Shown: one piece after another, positions 28,916 through 37,594 of the stretch | How the letters are laid out: the number at the start of each line of letters is the position of its first letter | How positions within the stretch are numbered: the first letter of the stretch is position 1 | Assembly (NCBI RefSeq): GCF_003112535.1 | Contig: NZ_BEWA01000016.1 | Location: 124,001 to 188,000 of the forward strand | DNA length: 64,000 nucleotides | Direction: 5' to 3' | From: Streptomyces rishiriensis | Lineage (GTDB): Bacteria; Actinomycetota; Actinomycetes; Streptomycetales; Streptomycetaceae | Program-made: the position numbers and the translations under genes | Notes under the pieces: generated by a model | What the model was told of the DNA's origin: nothing | Database searches by the model: none | Seen by the model: the letters and a program-made list of their open reading frames with translations, nothing else

Positions 28916-31090
28916 GTGACATGGCTGCGGGCCTTCGGCGAAGTCGTGCGATCCGGTCTCACGATCGAGGAGACGCGGCTGGAGCCCCTGCTCGCGTTGC
29001 GCACGGCCGTCGGGGTGGCGGTCGTCGTCGGGCCCGCGCTGTGGCTGGTCTCCCCCGCGTATGCCGCGTCCGCCGCCCTCGGCGCCTACTCCGCGGGTGG
29101 GGCCACCTTCCAGCGCACCTGGCGTCCGCGCAAGGTGATCGCGCTCGGCGCGGGCGCGGGCCTGGCGCTCAGCACCTTCGTGGGCTACCTGGCCGCCGGA
29201 CGACTCGTGACGTTCCTCCCGCTGCTGGCCGTCTGGGCCTTCGCCGCGGGAATGGCGTGGGCCGTCGGCTCGACCGCCGGGATCGTCGCGGCGACGACGG
29301 TCGGCAGCATGCTGGTGACCGTCACCCTGCCCACGAGCGTCGGGCGAGCCCTGGAGCACGCCGGAGTCATCGCGCTCGGGGGCGTGACGCAGGCCGTGCT
29401 GATCCTGCTGTTCCCGATCCGGCGTTGGGGAGCGCATCGTGACGCGCTCGCCGACGCCCTGGCCGCCGTCGCGGACTACGCCCGCCGGTTGCGGCACGAC
29501 CCGACCGCCCCGTTCGACCCGGAGCCGCTGATGACGGCCCGGGACGCGGCCGCCGTGACGCCTTCACAGGCCCGCACCCGTCCCTCCGTCCTCCACGGCC
29601 CCCGGGGGCTCGCCGAGCGCATCCGGCCGGTCGTCGCCGCGCTCGCCGACCCGGACGTGGGCGCCCCGGCGGAGGGGCCCGGGCGGGACCGCGCGCGGGA
29701 GTTGCTGGACGCGGCCGCCGACGTCCTGGATGCGGCCGCCCGTGCGATCCGCCGCGGCGCTCCCGCCGAGGTACGGCCCGGGAGCGCGGACGTCCTGCGC
29801 GTCGACGAGGAGCACGAGGTGCTGGAGGGGCCCGCGCGGCAGGCCGCCGAGCGGCTCGTGGACCTGCTCGGCGAGGCGCTGGAGATCGCCCGCTGCGGCG
29901 ACGCGCGCGAGAGGACGCCCACGCCGCCCGGCCCCGCGGGCGCCCGGTTCCTGATGCGGCCGACCATGCTCCGGCTGGTCCCGGTCGTCGCCCGGGCGGT
30001 CCGCCGTGAGCTCCGGCGGGACTCGCCCGTGTTCCGGCACGCCGTCCGCCTGGCGGCGGTGGCCACACTCGGCTACCTGATCGCCGCCCGGCTCCCCCTG
30101 GGCCACGGCTACTGGGCGCCCATCGCCTCGGTGATGGTGATGCGGCCGGACTTCCACCGGACGTACGCGCGTGCGGTGGCCCGTCTCGCCGGGACCCTGG
30201 CGGGCGTCGTGCTCGCCACCGGGGTGGTGCGGGCCCTGGGCCCGGACGCCCATGTGTTCGGCGCGCTGACCGTGGTCTCGGCGGGCCTGTCGTACACGCT
30301 GATCCGCACCGGCTACGCCTACTCCCAGTGCTTCACCGCCGCATACGTCGTCTTCCTGCTCGGCATGGGCGGCCAGGCACTGGAGCAGACGGTCCCGGAG
30401 CGGGTGGTGCTCACCCTGCTCGGCGGGGCCCTGGCCATGCTGGCCTACGTGGTGTTCCCCGCGTGGGAGACGCCCCGGCTGGCGGGCCGGCTCGCGGACT
30501 GGCTCGCCGCCAACGGCCGCTACGCGGCCGCGGTGCTCCGCGACTACGGCGAACCGACCCGGGAGCACCACGCCGACATGCGCAGGGCACTGCTGGCGAG
30601 CAGGGAGGCACGTGCCGCCTGGCAGGAGGCGTACGACCGGGCACGGCAGGAACCGGTCCGCCCCCGGGGTCTGACGTCGCGCGAGGCGGAGGAGGCGCAG
30701 GAGGCGCTCAAGCGGCTCGGCCGGGCGGCGATGCTCATGGAGAGCCACGTCCCGCCGGCCGACAGCCGGGTCGTCCCCGAGGCGGAGCGGTTCGCCGAAG
30801 CCCTCGAGGCGGACACCGCGCGGGCGGCGGCGGACGTGCGCGAGCACAGGAACCCGGACTGGGGGCGCGTGGGGGAGGCGTTCCACGCGTGGGAGGGCGC
30901 CGCCGGGGACCGGAGCCCGGTCGTGCGACGCGAGGCGGAACTGCAGAAACGGGCCCTGGAAGAGCTCGCGACGGCCGTGAGCCGCACGCCCCTGGAACGG
31001 GACGTCGGCTCCGCGCGCGAGGAGCAGCGGGTGCGGGCGGCCGTGGCGGCGGAAGGCGACGGCTCAGAACCCGCGCACCGGGGCGGGTGA
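28916..31090 (+). CDS. FUSC family membrane transporter
   Basis: A 724-aa protein of the fusaric-acid-resistance / aromatic-acid exporter type. It has two blocks of hydrophobic helices (about 35-165 and 365-520), each followed by a cytoplasmic helical region, giving the usual duplicated FUSC layout. The second block begins RLAAVATLGYLIAARLPLGHGYWAPIASVMVMRPDF, a family signature. The GTG at 28916 has only a weak ribosome site; no better start is near. Bases 30304-30402 of this gene exist as an identical inverted copy at 37487-37585. The gene ends only about 20 bases from a kdpD relic on the other strand. Confidence 0.85.
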   Translation: MTWLRAFGEVVRSGLTIEETRLEPLLALRTAVGVAVVVGPALWLVSPAYAASAALGAYSAGGATFQRTWRPRKVIALGAGAGLALSTFVGYLAAGRLVTFLPLLAVWAFAAGMAWAVGSTAGIVAATTVGSMLVTVTLPTSVGRALEHAGVIALGGVTQAVLILLFPIRRWGAHRDALADALAAVADYARRLRHDPTAPFDPEPLMTARDAAAVTPSQARTRPSVLHGPRGLAERIRPVVAALADPDVGAPAEGPGRDRARELLDAAADVLDAAARAIRRGAPAEVRPGSADVLRVDEEHEVLEGPARQAAERLVDLLGEALEIARCGDARERTPTPPGPAGARFLMRPTMLRLVPVVARAVRRELRRDSPVFRHAVRLAAVATLGYLIAARLPLGHGYWAPIASVMVMRPDFHRTYARAVARLAGTLAGVVLATGVVRALGPDAHVFGALTVVSAGLSYTLIRTGYAYSQCFTAAYVVFLLGMGGQALEQTVPERVVLTLLGGALAMLAYVVFPAWETPRLAGRLADWLAANGRYAAAVLRDYGEPTREHHADMRRALLASREARAAWQEAYDRARQEPVRPRGLTSREAEEAQEALKRLGRAAMLMESHVPPADSRVVPEAERFAEALEADTARAAADVREHRNPDWGRVGEAFHAWEGAAGDRSPVVRREAELQKRALEELATAVSRTPLERDVGSAREEQRVRAAVAAEGDGSEPAHRGG
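30304..30402 (+). repeat. 99-bp segment duplicated at 37487-37585 (source copy)
   Basis: Part of the second membrane block of the FUSC gene. It is identical over all 99 bases to the inverse complement of 37487-37585. Here it lies in an intact reading frame, so this is the parental copy. Confidence 0.9.
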
Positions 31091-31109
31091 CGAAGACGGC
31101 CCGGGCCCG

Positions 31110-31455
31110 TCCGAGGCGCGCTCCGCGTGCCACCGGCAGTCCGCGGCCCTTGCCCGCCTCGTCGTGCGTGATCAGGTGGACGTCGAGGTCGGGCCCGAGT
31201 CCAGGACCACCGTGGCGCCGACGCCGGGTCCGAAGGCGTACTGCCCGCCTCTGCGACGCGACACGCCCAGGACGGTCTGGGTGGCGTTCACCCCGCGTGC
31301 GAAGTCCGGCAGCGCCATGGGGATGTCGTCTCCGACGTTCCGCGCTCGATCCGGCGGTGGGCTTCGGAGACCATGGCGTGGGTCCTGCCGGCGCCGGGCG
31401 CCGCGCCGAGGCGGATCCGGAGCTTTCCGTGTGCCGTGTCATCCCTCGAAGTCAT
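31110..31455 (-). pseudogene. kdpD: kdpD relic (potassium sensor kinase)
   Basis: From ATG 31455, in an ATGA overlap with the kdpE stop, the minus strand reads GKLRIRLGAAPGAGRTHAMVSEAHRRIERGT, the start of KdpD (Walker-like loop; the usual GKT is here GRT). Then about 280 residues are missing and, in another frame, GDDIPMALPDFARGVNATQTVLG...GVGATVVLDSG appears, which is the end of the KdpD USP domain. A further one-base shift leads to DLDVHLITHDEAGKGRG. Everything after it (membrane and kinase domains) is gone. It cannot signal, so KdpE is left without its partner. Confidence 0.8.
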
Positions 31456-32135
31456 CCCTCGAAGCGGTAGCCCATGCCGGGTTCGGTGATCAGATGGCGG
31501 GGGTGGGAGGGGTCCGCCTCCAGTTTGCGTCGCAACTGGGCCATGGAGACCCGCAGATAGTTGGTCTTGCCGCTCTGCGAGACGCCCCAGACCTCCCGCA
31601 GGAGGTGCTGCTGCGTGATCAGTCGTCCCGGGCTGGTCACCAGGATCTCCAACAGGTGCCATCCCGTCGGAGTCAGCCGTATGTCCTGTCCGCCCCGTAC
31701 GACTTTCCTGGCGAACAGGTCGATGCTGAAGTCTGCGGTCTCGACCCGCGTGGTCTCCGGGACGAGAGGAGTTTCCCCGGTGCGGCGGACGGCGGCGCGC
31801 AGCCGGGCGAGGAGTTCGTTCATGTCGAACGGCTTGGTGACGTAGTCGTCGGCGCCGACGTCGAGCGCGGCGACCCTCTCGTCGGACCCCTGCCGGGCGG
31901 ACAGGACCAGGATGGGCACCCGGGTCAAGCCGCGCAGGGCTTTGATGACGTCGATGCCGTCCATGTCGGGCAGGCCGAGGTCCAGTATCACCACGTCGGG
32001 CCGGAGGGCGGCGGCCAGCCGCAGGGCCGTGGCCCCGTCGGGCGCGGCGTCGACGCCGTACGCGCGTGCCTGCAGATTGATCACGAGGGCCCGCGCGAGC
32101 TGCGGGTCGTCCTCCACCACCAACACCCTGGACAT
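31452..32135 (-). CDS. kdpE: OmpR-family response regulator KdpE
   Basis: A 227-aa response regulator. The receiver domain (1-115) has acidic residues VEDD, the phosphoacceptor D in VILDLGLPDMDG, T/S in LSAR and K in VTKPFD. A winged-helix DNA-binding domain fills about 130-226 (RLTPTGWHLLEILVTSPGRLITQ, YLRVSMAQLRRKLE). Sequence details match KdpE, and the kdpC/kdpB neighbourhood confirms it. All key residues look intact although kdpD next to it is destroyed and kdpB is truncated, so it is either newly orphaned or serves another kinase. Confidence 0.88.
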   Translation of the reverse strand: MSRVLVVEDDPQLARALVINLQARAYGVDAAPDGATALRLAAALRPDVVILDLGLPDMDGIDVIKALRGLTRVPILVLSARQGSDERVAALDVGADDYVTKPFDMNELLARLRAAVRRTGETPLVPETTRVETADFSIDLFARKVVRGGQDIRLTPTGWHLLEILVTSPGRLITQQHLLREVWGVSQSGKTNYLRVSMAQLRRKLEADPSHPRHLITEPGMGYRFEG

Positions 32136-32267
32136 GGGTGCGTGCCCTTCCTGTCGTGCGTCGGGCCGGACGGCGCCGGACGCGAGGCGACCGAGGTGAT
32201 GGCGACGGGAGCCGACGGATCCGGGTGGCTCCCGGCCGCCGACTCCCGCACATGTCGCCTCATCCCG

Positions 32268-32936
32268 TCAACGCTCTGCCACAAGGTCCTTGAGCGCGAT
32301 GTTGAGTCCGAGGACGTTCACCCGGGGCTCGCCCATGAAGCCGAGCGTGCGGCCCCGGGTGTGTTCCCGGACCAGCTTCTCGACCCGGGCGACCGGGAGG
32401 CCGTTCCTCTCGGCGATCCGGTGGACCTGGATCTCCGCGTACGCCGGGGAGATGTCCGGGTCCAGGCCGGAGCCGGAGGACGTGACCGCGTCGGCGGGCA
32501 CCTCGGACGCCTTGACCGTGTAGCCGGGCACCGAGTTGTCCTTGACGACGGCCGCCCTGGCGTCCTTCACCTCCTGGATCAGACCCTTGTCGTCGGCGGA
32601 TAGGTTGGTCGCGCCGGACAGCAGCAGCTCGTACCGGGTGTTGACGCTGTTGCTGCCGAGCCCGTGGGCCGGACGGCCCTGGAACCACTTCAGGTCCGGG
32701 TCCGGGGTCTCCTGCCCCTTCTTCGGCGGCAGGTTGTACGGCTGTCCGATCAGGGACGAGCCGACGACCTTGCCGTCCGCCTTGACCTCGGAGCCGTTCG
32801 CCTTGTCGTGGAACAGCGCCTGGGCCACACCCGTGACGACGAGCGGATAGACGACGCCGGTCACCAGGGTCAGCACGAGGAGCGCCCGCAGGCCCGCCCC
32901 GAGCAACCGGACGGTGTTCATGACGGAGTTGTTCAT
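32268..32936 (-). CDS. kdpC: potassium-transporting ATPase subunit KdpC
   Basis: A 222-aa KdpC: one N-terminal transmembrane helix (about 12-40), then the extracytoplasmic domain with SLIGQPY, WFQGRPA, SGATNLSADD, SGSGLDPDISPAYAEIQVHRIAERNGL and VNVLGLNIAL, all typical. It stabilises the KdpA/KdpB complex. The reading frame is complete, but kdpB before it is truncated and kdpA is absent from the window, so it probably has nothing to join. ATG 32936 starts five bases after the kdpB stop. Confidence 0.88.
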   Translation of the reverse strand: MNNSVMNTVRLLGAGLRALLVLTLVTGVVYPLVVTGVAQALFHDKANGSEVKADGKVVGSSLIGQPYNLPPKKGQETPDPDLKWFQGRPAHGLGSNSVNTRYELLLSGATNLSADDKGLIQEVKDARAAVVKDNSVPGYTVKASEVPADAVTSSGSGLDPDISPAYAEIQVHRIAERNGLPVARVEKLVREHTRGRTLGFMGEPRVNVLGLNIALKDLVAER

Positions 32937-32941
32937 GGCGA

Positions 32942-33889
32942 TCAGCCGATCCCGGGGATGAGGGAGATGAGCAGGTCGATGATCTTGATGCCGACGAAGG
33001 GGGCGATCAGGCCGCCGACGCCGTAGATCGTCAGGTTGCGCCGCAGCATCCTGTCGGCGCTCACCGGCCGGTACCGCACGCCCTTCAGAGAGAGCGGGAC
33101 CAGCGCGATGATGATCAGCGCGTTGAAGATGACGGCGGACAGGATCGCGGAGTCCGGCGAGGTCAGGCTCATGATGTTGAGCTTGTCCAGGCCCGGGTAG
33201 ACGGCCGCGAACAGGGCCGGGATGATCGCGAAGTACTTGGCGACGTCGTTGGCGATCGAGAAGGTCGTCAAAGCGCCCCGGGTGATGAGGAGTTGCTTGC
33301 CGATCTCGACGATCTCGATGAGCTTGGTCGGGTTGGAGTCGAGGTCGACCATGTTGCCGGCCTCTTTCGCGGCCGACGTGCCCGTGATCATGACGGTCTT
33401 GATGCCCATGCGGCGCAGCTCGTCGAACCGCTCCCGCATGCCGTCCTTGACGACGTCCTTGAGGTGGATGACGCCCAGCACGCGGGCGCCCCCGTCGTCC
33501 TCGACCGCGACGAGCAGCGGGGTGCCGCCGGCCTCGGCGATGCGGTCGGCGAGCGTGCCGGCGTCCTTGGAGACGGCGCCGCCCTGTTCCTCGACCCAGG
33601 CGATGACCGAGCCGGCCGCGCCCTTGCGGATCCTGCGGCCGCCGACGTCCACGCCCGACATGCGGGTCTGGGCGGTGAAGGCGACCCACCCGGCACCGGC
33701 GACTTCGCCCTGGTGACGCTCACGCAGCCCGCACTTCTCCTTCGCCAGGACGACGATGGAGCGGCCCTCGGGGGTCTCGTCGGCCAGCGAGGAGAGCTGG
33801 GCGGCGTCGGCGACCTGGGCCTCCGTCGTCCCGCTCACCGGCACGAACACGACTTCGGACCGGGCCACTGCCTTTCCGGAGTTCGTCAA
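32942..33889 (-). pseudogene. kdpB: truncated kdpB (P-type ATPase) with internal deletion
   Basis: The frame encodes the C-terminal half of KdpB: FVPVSG...AQLSSLADETPEGRSIVVLAK, the nucleotide-binding domain and the last three membrane helices (VAKYFAIIPALFAAVYPGLD to the end). The first about 360 residues, with four helices and the phosphorylated DKTGT, are missing. In addition VMITG is joined directly to TSAAKEAGNMVD. A normal KdpB has about 50 residues there, including TGDGTNDAP; the two TG motifs probably recombined. The 5' end is replaced by the 84-bp repeat starting at 33865. It is non-functional. Confidence 0.85.
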
Positions 33890-33948
33890 CGCTCACGTCG
33901 TCGGCGCAGCATACGGAGGGTGTCTGCCCATCGGCGTTGCCGGGGCGC
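33865..33948 (+). repeat. 84-bp direct repeat, copy 1
   Basis: Matches 36329-36412 with four differences, all transitions. It begins exactly where kdpB homology ends. Copy 2 begins exactly where a hydrolase relic ends. Together they bracket the cassette with the two unknown genes. Confidence 0.9.
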
Positions 33949-33998
33949 CCTCTTGCAGGACCGCGAAAATGATATCGAGGGCTTGCTGCGGGAGAGTG

Positions 33999-34445
33999 TC
34001 ACCAGTAGCGGGGTGTCGTGTCGCGCCACTCCGGGTTCACGGCACCGCTGTGCAGCCAGATCTCGCCGTCGTCGTCGGTCCAGCCCTCGTAGGTGAGGTG
34101 TCCGTGGAAGGTGTGGTCCGCGCCGACCGCCGCGGTCACGTCCCGCAGTCGGCTGTCGACCTCCGCACGCGCGACACCCCGGTCCCTCACCCGTAGATAC
34201 TTGATGGCCCGTGGCCGGCCCTGGTCGTCGGTTCCTGCGTCGTCGTCCGGAACGAACACCCAAGGCGCCTGGGGATCGGCCTCCGCGGGTTGGGGACCGA
34301 CCGCTCCACGCGGTGCGGTGTTGAGCTTGTCCTGGAACGCGTCCTGATCGGTGAGGCCCCACAACTTCGTCACCGGGACCGGAGGGCGCAGCTCAATCGT
34401 CCCCCAGACGCTGTAGTCGCCGCTTCTTCCTTGCTCGTTGTCCAC
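33999..34445 (-). CDS. hypothetical protein, divergent partner of the tandem-repeat protein
   Basis: A 148-aa acidic soluble protein (SVWGTIELRPPVPVTKLWGL ... LTYEGWTDDDGEIWLHSGAVN). I do not know its function; it resembles small Streptomyces proteins of the DUF6205 sort, but this is uncertain. AAAGGAG five bases before the GTG at 34445 sets the start. It lies inside the repeat-bounded cassette and is divergent from the 446-aa tandem-domain gene, with a perfect inverted repeat between them. Confidence 0.65.
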   Translation of the reverse strand: MDNEQGRSGDYSVWGTIELRPPVPVTKLWGLTDQDAFQDKLNTAPRGAVGPQPAEADPQAPWVFVPDDDAGTDDQGRPRAIKYLRVRDRGVARAEVDSRLRDVTAAVGADHTFHGHLTYEGWTDDDGEIWLHSGAVNPEWRDTTPRYW

Positions 34446-34478
34446 GCTTGCTCCTTTGCGGAATCGTTCACCCCCATG

Positions 34479-34499
34479 TTATCGTCAGAAAGACGATAA
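34479..34499. promoter_or_regulatory. palindromic operator between two divergent cassette genes
   Basis: TTATCGTC (34479-34486), five bases, GACGATAA (34492-34499): perfect 8-bp arms in an AT-rich patch unlike the surrounding DNA. It lies 34 bases before one GTG start and about 65-85 before the other gene, so a dimeric regulator could control both. Confidence 0.65.
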
Positions 34500-34583
34500 A
34501 GGCAACGGTGGAGCTACTGTCAACGGCCGCCCATCTTTGGGTCCGGACTCAACGGGGTCTCCATGCCAAAGGAGTTGATCAAC

Positions 34584-35924
34584 TTGTCGGCTGTGAACAG
34601 TGAGCCCGTACCCGGCTGCGAGGTCCATACGACGCCGCCGGAGCTGGCCACGGAGCTGGCCGTACTGACCGATGTCGACTGGCGGAAGGTCTGGCCGGGA
34701 GCGGGGGGAGGCTACGAACCCGACCCCGCGTGGCTCGCCCAGTTCGACTGGAAGGTCGTCGACTTCCAGTGGCGCAGCAATGACTGGGGCCCGATCACCG
34801 TACAGACGCGCACGGGCAAGCGGCACGACCTGTCGACCACGACGTCCCATTCGATGGAGTACGCCTACGCCTCCCACCGGCTGTGGACGGGCAGTGCCCC
34901 TGACAAGCGCGAAGAAGTACACGACAGGGAAGCTGCCGAAGCGGCCGCGGCATGGGAAGAATACGTGGCATCCGCTCAGGGAGTTCTCGGCCCGCCGACC
35001 TGGTCGGGTGCCTGGGACAGCGCGGGCTTCCCCGTCAGCTTCGGCAGCAGGGGCGGAACATCTGACCGCGAGTACAACCCCCACCGGCTTGCCGTATGGA
35101 ATCCGCAGGGTCCCGGGTCTGCAGTGATCGTCCTCAAGACCTTCAGGTACCTGCATGGCGGGCAGTTCATCGAACTGCGACTGCACGACCCGGCTCTCAT
35201 CGTGCTGGACGACACCGACGCGGAAGTGGAGAAGAAGGTCCGTGCTGTCAGCTCACGGGGAGAAGCACCAGGGGCCCCGCGGATCTACGGCGACCCGGAA
35301 CCGGAAGACAAACCCGACACGACCCCGGAGGACGTGTCCGCACAGCTCGAAGCGGTTTCCACCTGGGACTGGGACGCGATCTTCGGCCCTCACGACTGGA
35401 ACCGGGCGTTCGCCTCGGCCGGAGAACTGGAAGCATGGGCCCGGCGACTCGGCTGGACCATATCCGGTAGCGACAGCTCAGGCTGCGTCTCAGCCACCAC
35501 GAAGGAGGGCCACTCCGTGTGGCTGCCTCCGGTACTTCGGTACCCGGCACGTGTGAACTGGCTGGAGTCCAAACTCTGGAGGATCTCCTCCAAGCCTTCC
35601 TCGTCCTTCCACAGGAATGTGCTCGAGCCTGCCGAAACACTCTGGACGGAGTGCATCGCAGGCGCTCGGCAGATCCTGGGCGAACCCGGATACTGCGGCG
35701 CCCCCGACGGGCCGGGCTTCCCCAAGAGGTGGCAGAGCTGGCGCGAAGAGAACCTGGGCTTCAAGATTCACACCCGTTGGCTGGCGCTCTGGCCGTCGCC
35801 AGGCGAACCCGCGCCGGCCATCGGGCTGTTCATGCAAAGCGGATTTCTGGAGCGCGGCTTGGGGCGCGAAGCCGCACAGCTTGATCTGCGCATCTGGCGT
35901 CCTGCCGCTCCCCGCGGCATCTGA
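34584..35924 (+). CDS. unknown protein with two related tandem domains
   Basis: A 446-aa soluble protein of unknown function. It appears to be an internal duplication. Each half has an A/G..VLG.P..(S/C)GA.D..GFP segment (VLGPPTWSGAWDSAGFP and ILGEPGYCGAPDGPGFP) followed by R(L/W)A(V/L)W and a hydrophobic strand. The second half starts near residue 245 (WDWDAIFGPHDWNRAF). This tryptophan-rich, acidic style is common among Streptomyces immunity-like or SMI1-like proteins, but I cannot assign it. AAAGGAG at 34568-34574 fits the TTG at 34584; an ATG at 34563 in frame has no ribosome site. It lies in the cassette between the 84-bp repeats. Confidence 0.68.
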   Translation: MSAVNSEPVPGCEVHTTPPELATELAVLTDVDWRKVWPGAGGGYEPDPAWLAQFDWKVVDFQWRSNDWGPITVQTRTGKRHDLSTTTSHSMEYAYASHRLWTGSAPDKREEVHDREAAEAAAAWEEYVASAQGVLGPPTWSGAWDSAGFPVSFGSRGGTSDREYNPHRLAVWNPQGPGSAVIVLKTFRYLHGGQFIELRLHDPALIVLDDTDAEVEKKVRAVSSRGEAPGAPRIYGDPEPEDKPDTTPEDVSAQLEAVSTWDWDAIFGPHDWNRAFASAGELEAWARRLGWTISGSDSSGCVSATTKEGHSVWLPPVLRYPARVNWLESKLWRISSKPSSSFHRNVLEPAETLWTECIAGARQILGEPGYCGAPDGPGFPKRWQSWREENLGFKIHTRWLALWPSPGEPAPAIGLFMQSGFLERGLGREAAQLDLRIWRPAAPRGI

Positions 35925-36234
35925 CCACCCTGGCTGCGCCTGGCGCGCAGCTGAAACCCAGGCCGACGGACACGGCTTGACGATGCTGCCGAAGATGCTT
36001 CCGCCATCCGAGAGTGACTTCGTGTTCCTCATCCGGAAGGACAGCCCACCAGGACAGGCCGTGTCTCCGGCTTCCGCGGTACCCACCAATGGGGGGCGAC
36101 GGTGACGGGCCGTTCGAGGGAAGATGCGCGAGTTGCGACTCACGGTGAGAAGGAGACCCCGATCGTGCCGCAGGACGACACAAAGTCCCCTCTGTAACCG
36201 ACGGTTGTGCTGCCCCGACGGCGTCCGCTATGAC
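35925..36234. other. intergenic region inside the cassette
   Basis: About 310 bases with no supported gene. GAGAAGGAG followed by GTG near 36165 opens only a ten-codon frame (PQDDTKSPL, stop) and may be the decayed start of the hydrolase relic that follows. Confidence 0.45.
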
Positions 36235-36328
36235 CCCGGGCCGCCGTCCTCGTTCTGCACGGTGGCAAGGAGACGAGCGACAGCCCCGCCAGTCCCCGGC
36301 AGCTGGCCGCCCTGCGGATGGGCCCCAT
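36235..36328 (+). pseudogene. N-terminal fragment of an alpha/beta hydrolase
   Basis: In one plus frame the sequence reads AAVLVLHGGKETSDSPASPRQLAALRMGP, the opening strand and oxyanion-hole HGG region of a Streptomyces alpha/beta hydrolase family. A stop codon lies just upstream in this frame, and the match ends exactly where the second 84-bp repeat begins. Only about 30 residues remain. Confidence 0.6.
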
Positions 36329-36412
36329 CCACTGCTTTTCCGGAGTTCGTCAACGCTCACGCCGTCGGCGCAGCATGCGGAGGGTGTCTGTCCATCGGCG
36401 TTGCCGGGGCGC
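36329..36412 (+). repeat. 84-bp direct repeat, copy 2
   Basis: Same orientation as 33865-33948, four transitions apart. The outer end of each copy joins a gene that has lost its other part (kdpB on the left, hydrolase on the right), as expected for a remnant of a mobile-element end. Confidence 0.9.
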
Positions 36413-36457
36413 GGGGGGCAGCCGTGGGGGCGGAGGGATCGTGGGTGGGGCTGGCGG

Positions 36458-36883
36458 TCAAAGAGTGATCAGCAGGATGAGAAGAACCGTCAATGTGCCT
36501 GATGTGAGCACCGTGCCCACCACGGTGAACACCACGTAGAACGACTTCGAGTCCCAGCCCCGGATCTCGAAGCGACGGGGATTGTTCTCGTCATAGAGGA
36601 CCGTGACCGAATTGCCGACGCCGAAGCCGTGGAGGATCGTGCCGCGGCCGAACGTGGAAGGGTACGTGCACTCCCGGCCGGCCCGGGTTGTCCAGGCTAC
36701 GACCGGGTGGTGGTACTTGGCTCCGTCGTCGTCTCGCCTGGTGTCGTGGCGGACGACTCGCCCTACGGCGGTGATACCCGTGCGGCGAAGCGCGGCGGCG
36801 CGGCGGAGTCCGTACACGCCGGCGCAGAGGAAGCTCACGCCGATCACCAGAGGTATGAGCGAGAAGAGCCATTCGCGGTTCAT
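36458..36883 (-). CDS. DUF3592-like membrane protein
   Basis: A 141-aa protein with an N-terminal transmembrane helix (about 6-27), a beta-rich extracytoplasmic domain (AVGRVVRHDTRRDDDG, YHHPVVAWTTRAGRE, VGNSVTVLYDENNPRRFEIRGW) and a C-terminal helix (about 116-139). This is the DUF3592 pattern. Function unknown; such proteins are often found with toxin or contact-dependent systems, but no such partner is here. No strong ribosome site before ATG 36883. Confidence 0.75.
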   Translation of the reverse strand: MNREWLFSLIPLVIGVSFLCAGVYGLRRAAALRRTGITAVGRVVRHDTRRDDDGAKYHHPVVAWTTRAGRECTYPSTFGRGTILHGFGVGNSVTVLYDENNPRRFEIRGWDSKSFYVVFTVVGTVLTSGTLTVLLILLITL

Positions 36884-37057
36884 GTCGTGTCCGACGCGTG
36901 AGTGGCGGCATCGGTTGCCCGAGACAGGAGTGCTGTCCGCCCCCGGTGACCTGCGGGCCCGTACGTGTCGACGGTCGTAGGGCCGCTCTCGGGCGGCAGA
37001 GCGGCGCTGGTAGGTGCACGCCGATGACGGTATGGATCTGGCCAGTTCGCCGTGGCG

Positions 37058-37486
37058 TTAGGGCATCCGGGGCTGGGCGGGGTGGGGTCCGGGACGGTGT
37101 CGGTGCGTGACCTGGCCGGTGGAGGTCGGCCGAGCAAGGCTGGAGCGGGAGCGGCCTGGGGTGAGCATCGCCGTGGGCAGTGCCGCGGCCGGCCACAGCA
37201 CGACGCCGACAGCGGTGAGGGTGAGCCCCGAGAGGCTGGCGTGGTGACTGGTGAGCAGGACGACGGCGGTGTGGAGGATGCCGGCGGTCGTGGCGAGGTC
37301 GGCGTGCCAGGCACTCCGGTGAAGGCTGTGCTCGACCAGGCGGCGCACGCCGCTGGCGAAGGCGAGCAGCGCGGGGCCACCGAGGACTGCGATGGCCAGG
37401 GCGCTCCCCCACACCAGGACGGCGAGCGCCATTCCGCCGGTCAGGAGCAGGGTGGTCAGCAGGCAGGCCGTGGTGATCCTCAGTTG
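37058..37486 (-). pseudogene. membrane protein remnant fused to the FUSC duplicate
   Basis: About 142 codons in a minus frame with hydrophobic stretches (TTACLLTTLLLTGGMALAVL, ALAIAVLGGPALLAFASGV, LTAVGVVLWPAAALPTAML). The frame has no start of its own; it is open only because it continues out of the 99-bp FUSC copy. It looks like a small multi-pass membrane gene that lost its 5' end when the copy was inserted. Family not recognised. Confidence 0.45.
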
Positions 37487-37585
37487 CGCTCCGGGACCGT
37501 CTGCTCCAGTGCCTGGCCGCCCATGCCGAGCAGGAAGACGACGTATGCGGCGGTGAAGCACTGGGAGTAGGCGTAGCCGGTGCGG
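37487..37585 (-). repeat. 99-bp inverted copy of part of the FUSC gene
   Basis: Identical in all 99 bases to 30304-30402 on the opposite strand, 7.1 kb away. It encodes the segment YAYSQCFTAAYVVFLLGMGG out of context. Its outer end lies 10 bases from the 3' end of tRNA-fMet. Complete identity implies a recent event. Confidence 0.9.
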
Positions 37586-37594
37586 GTGGTGCGG

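Noticed and set aside
33865..36412. Insertion sequence or integrase between the repeats
   Set aside because: No DDE or tyrosine/serine recombinase motif appears in any frame, and no short inverted ends were found; only direct repeats can be supported.
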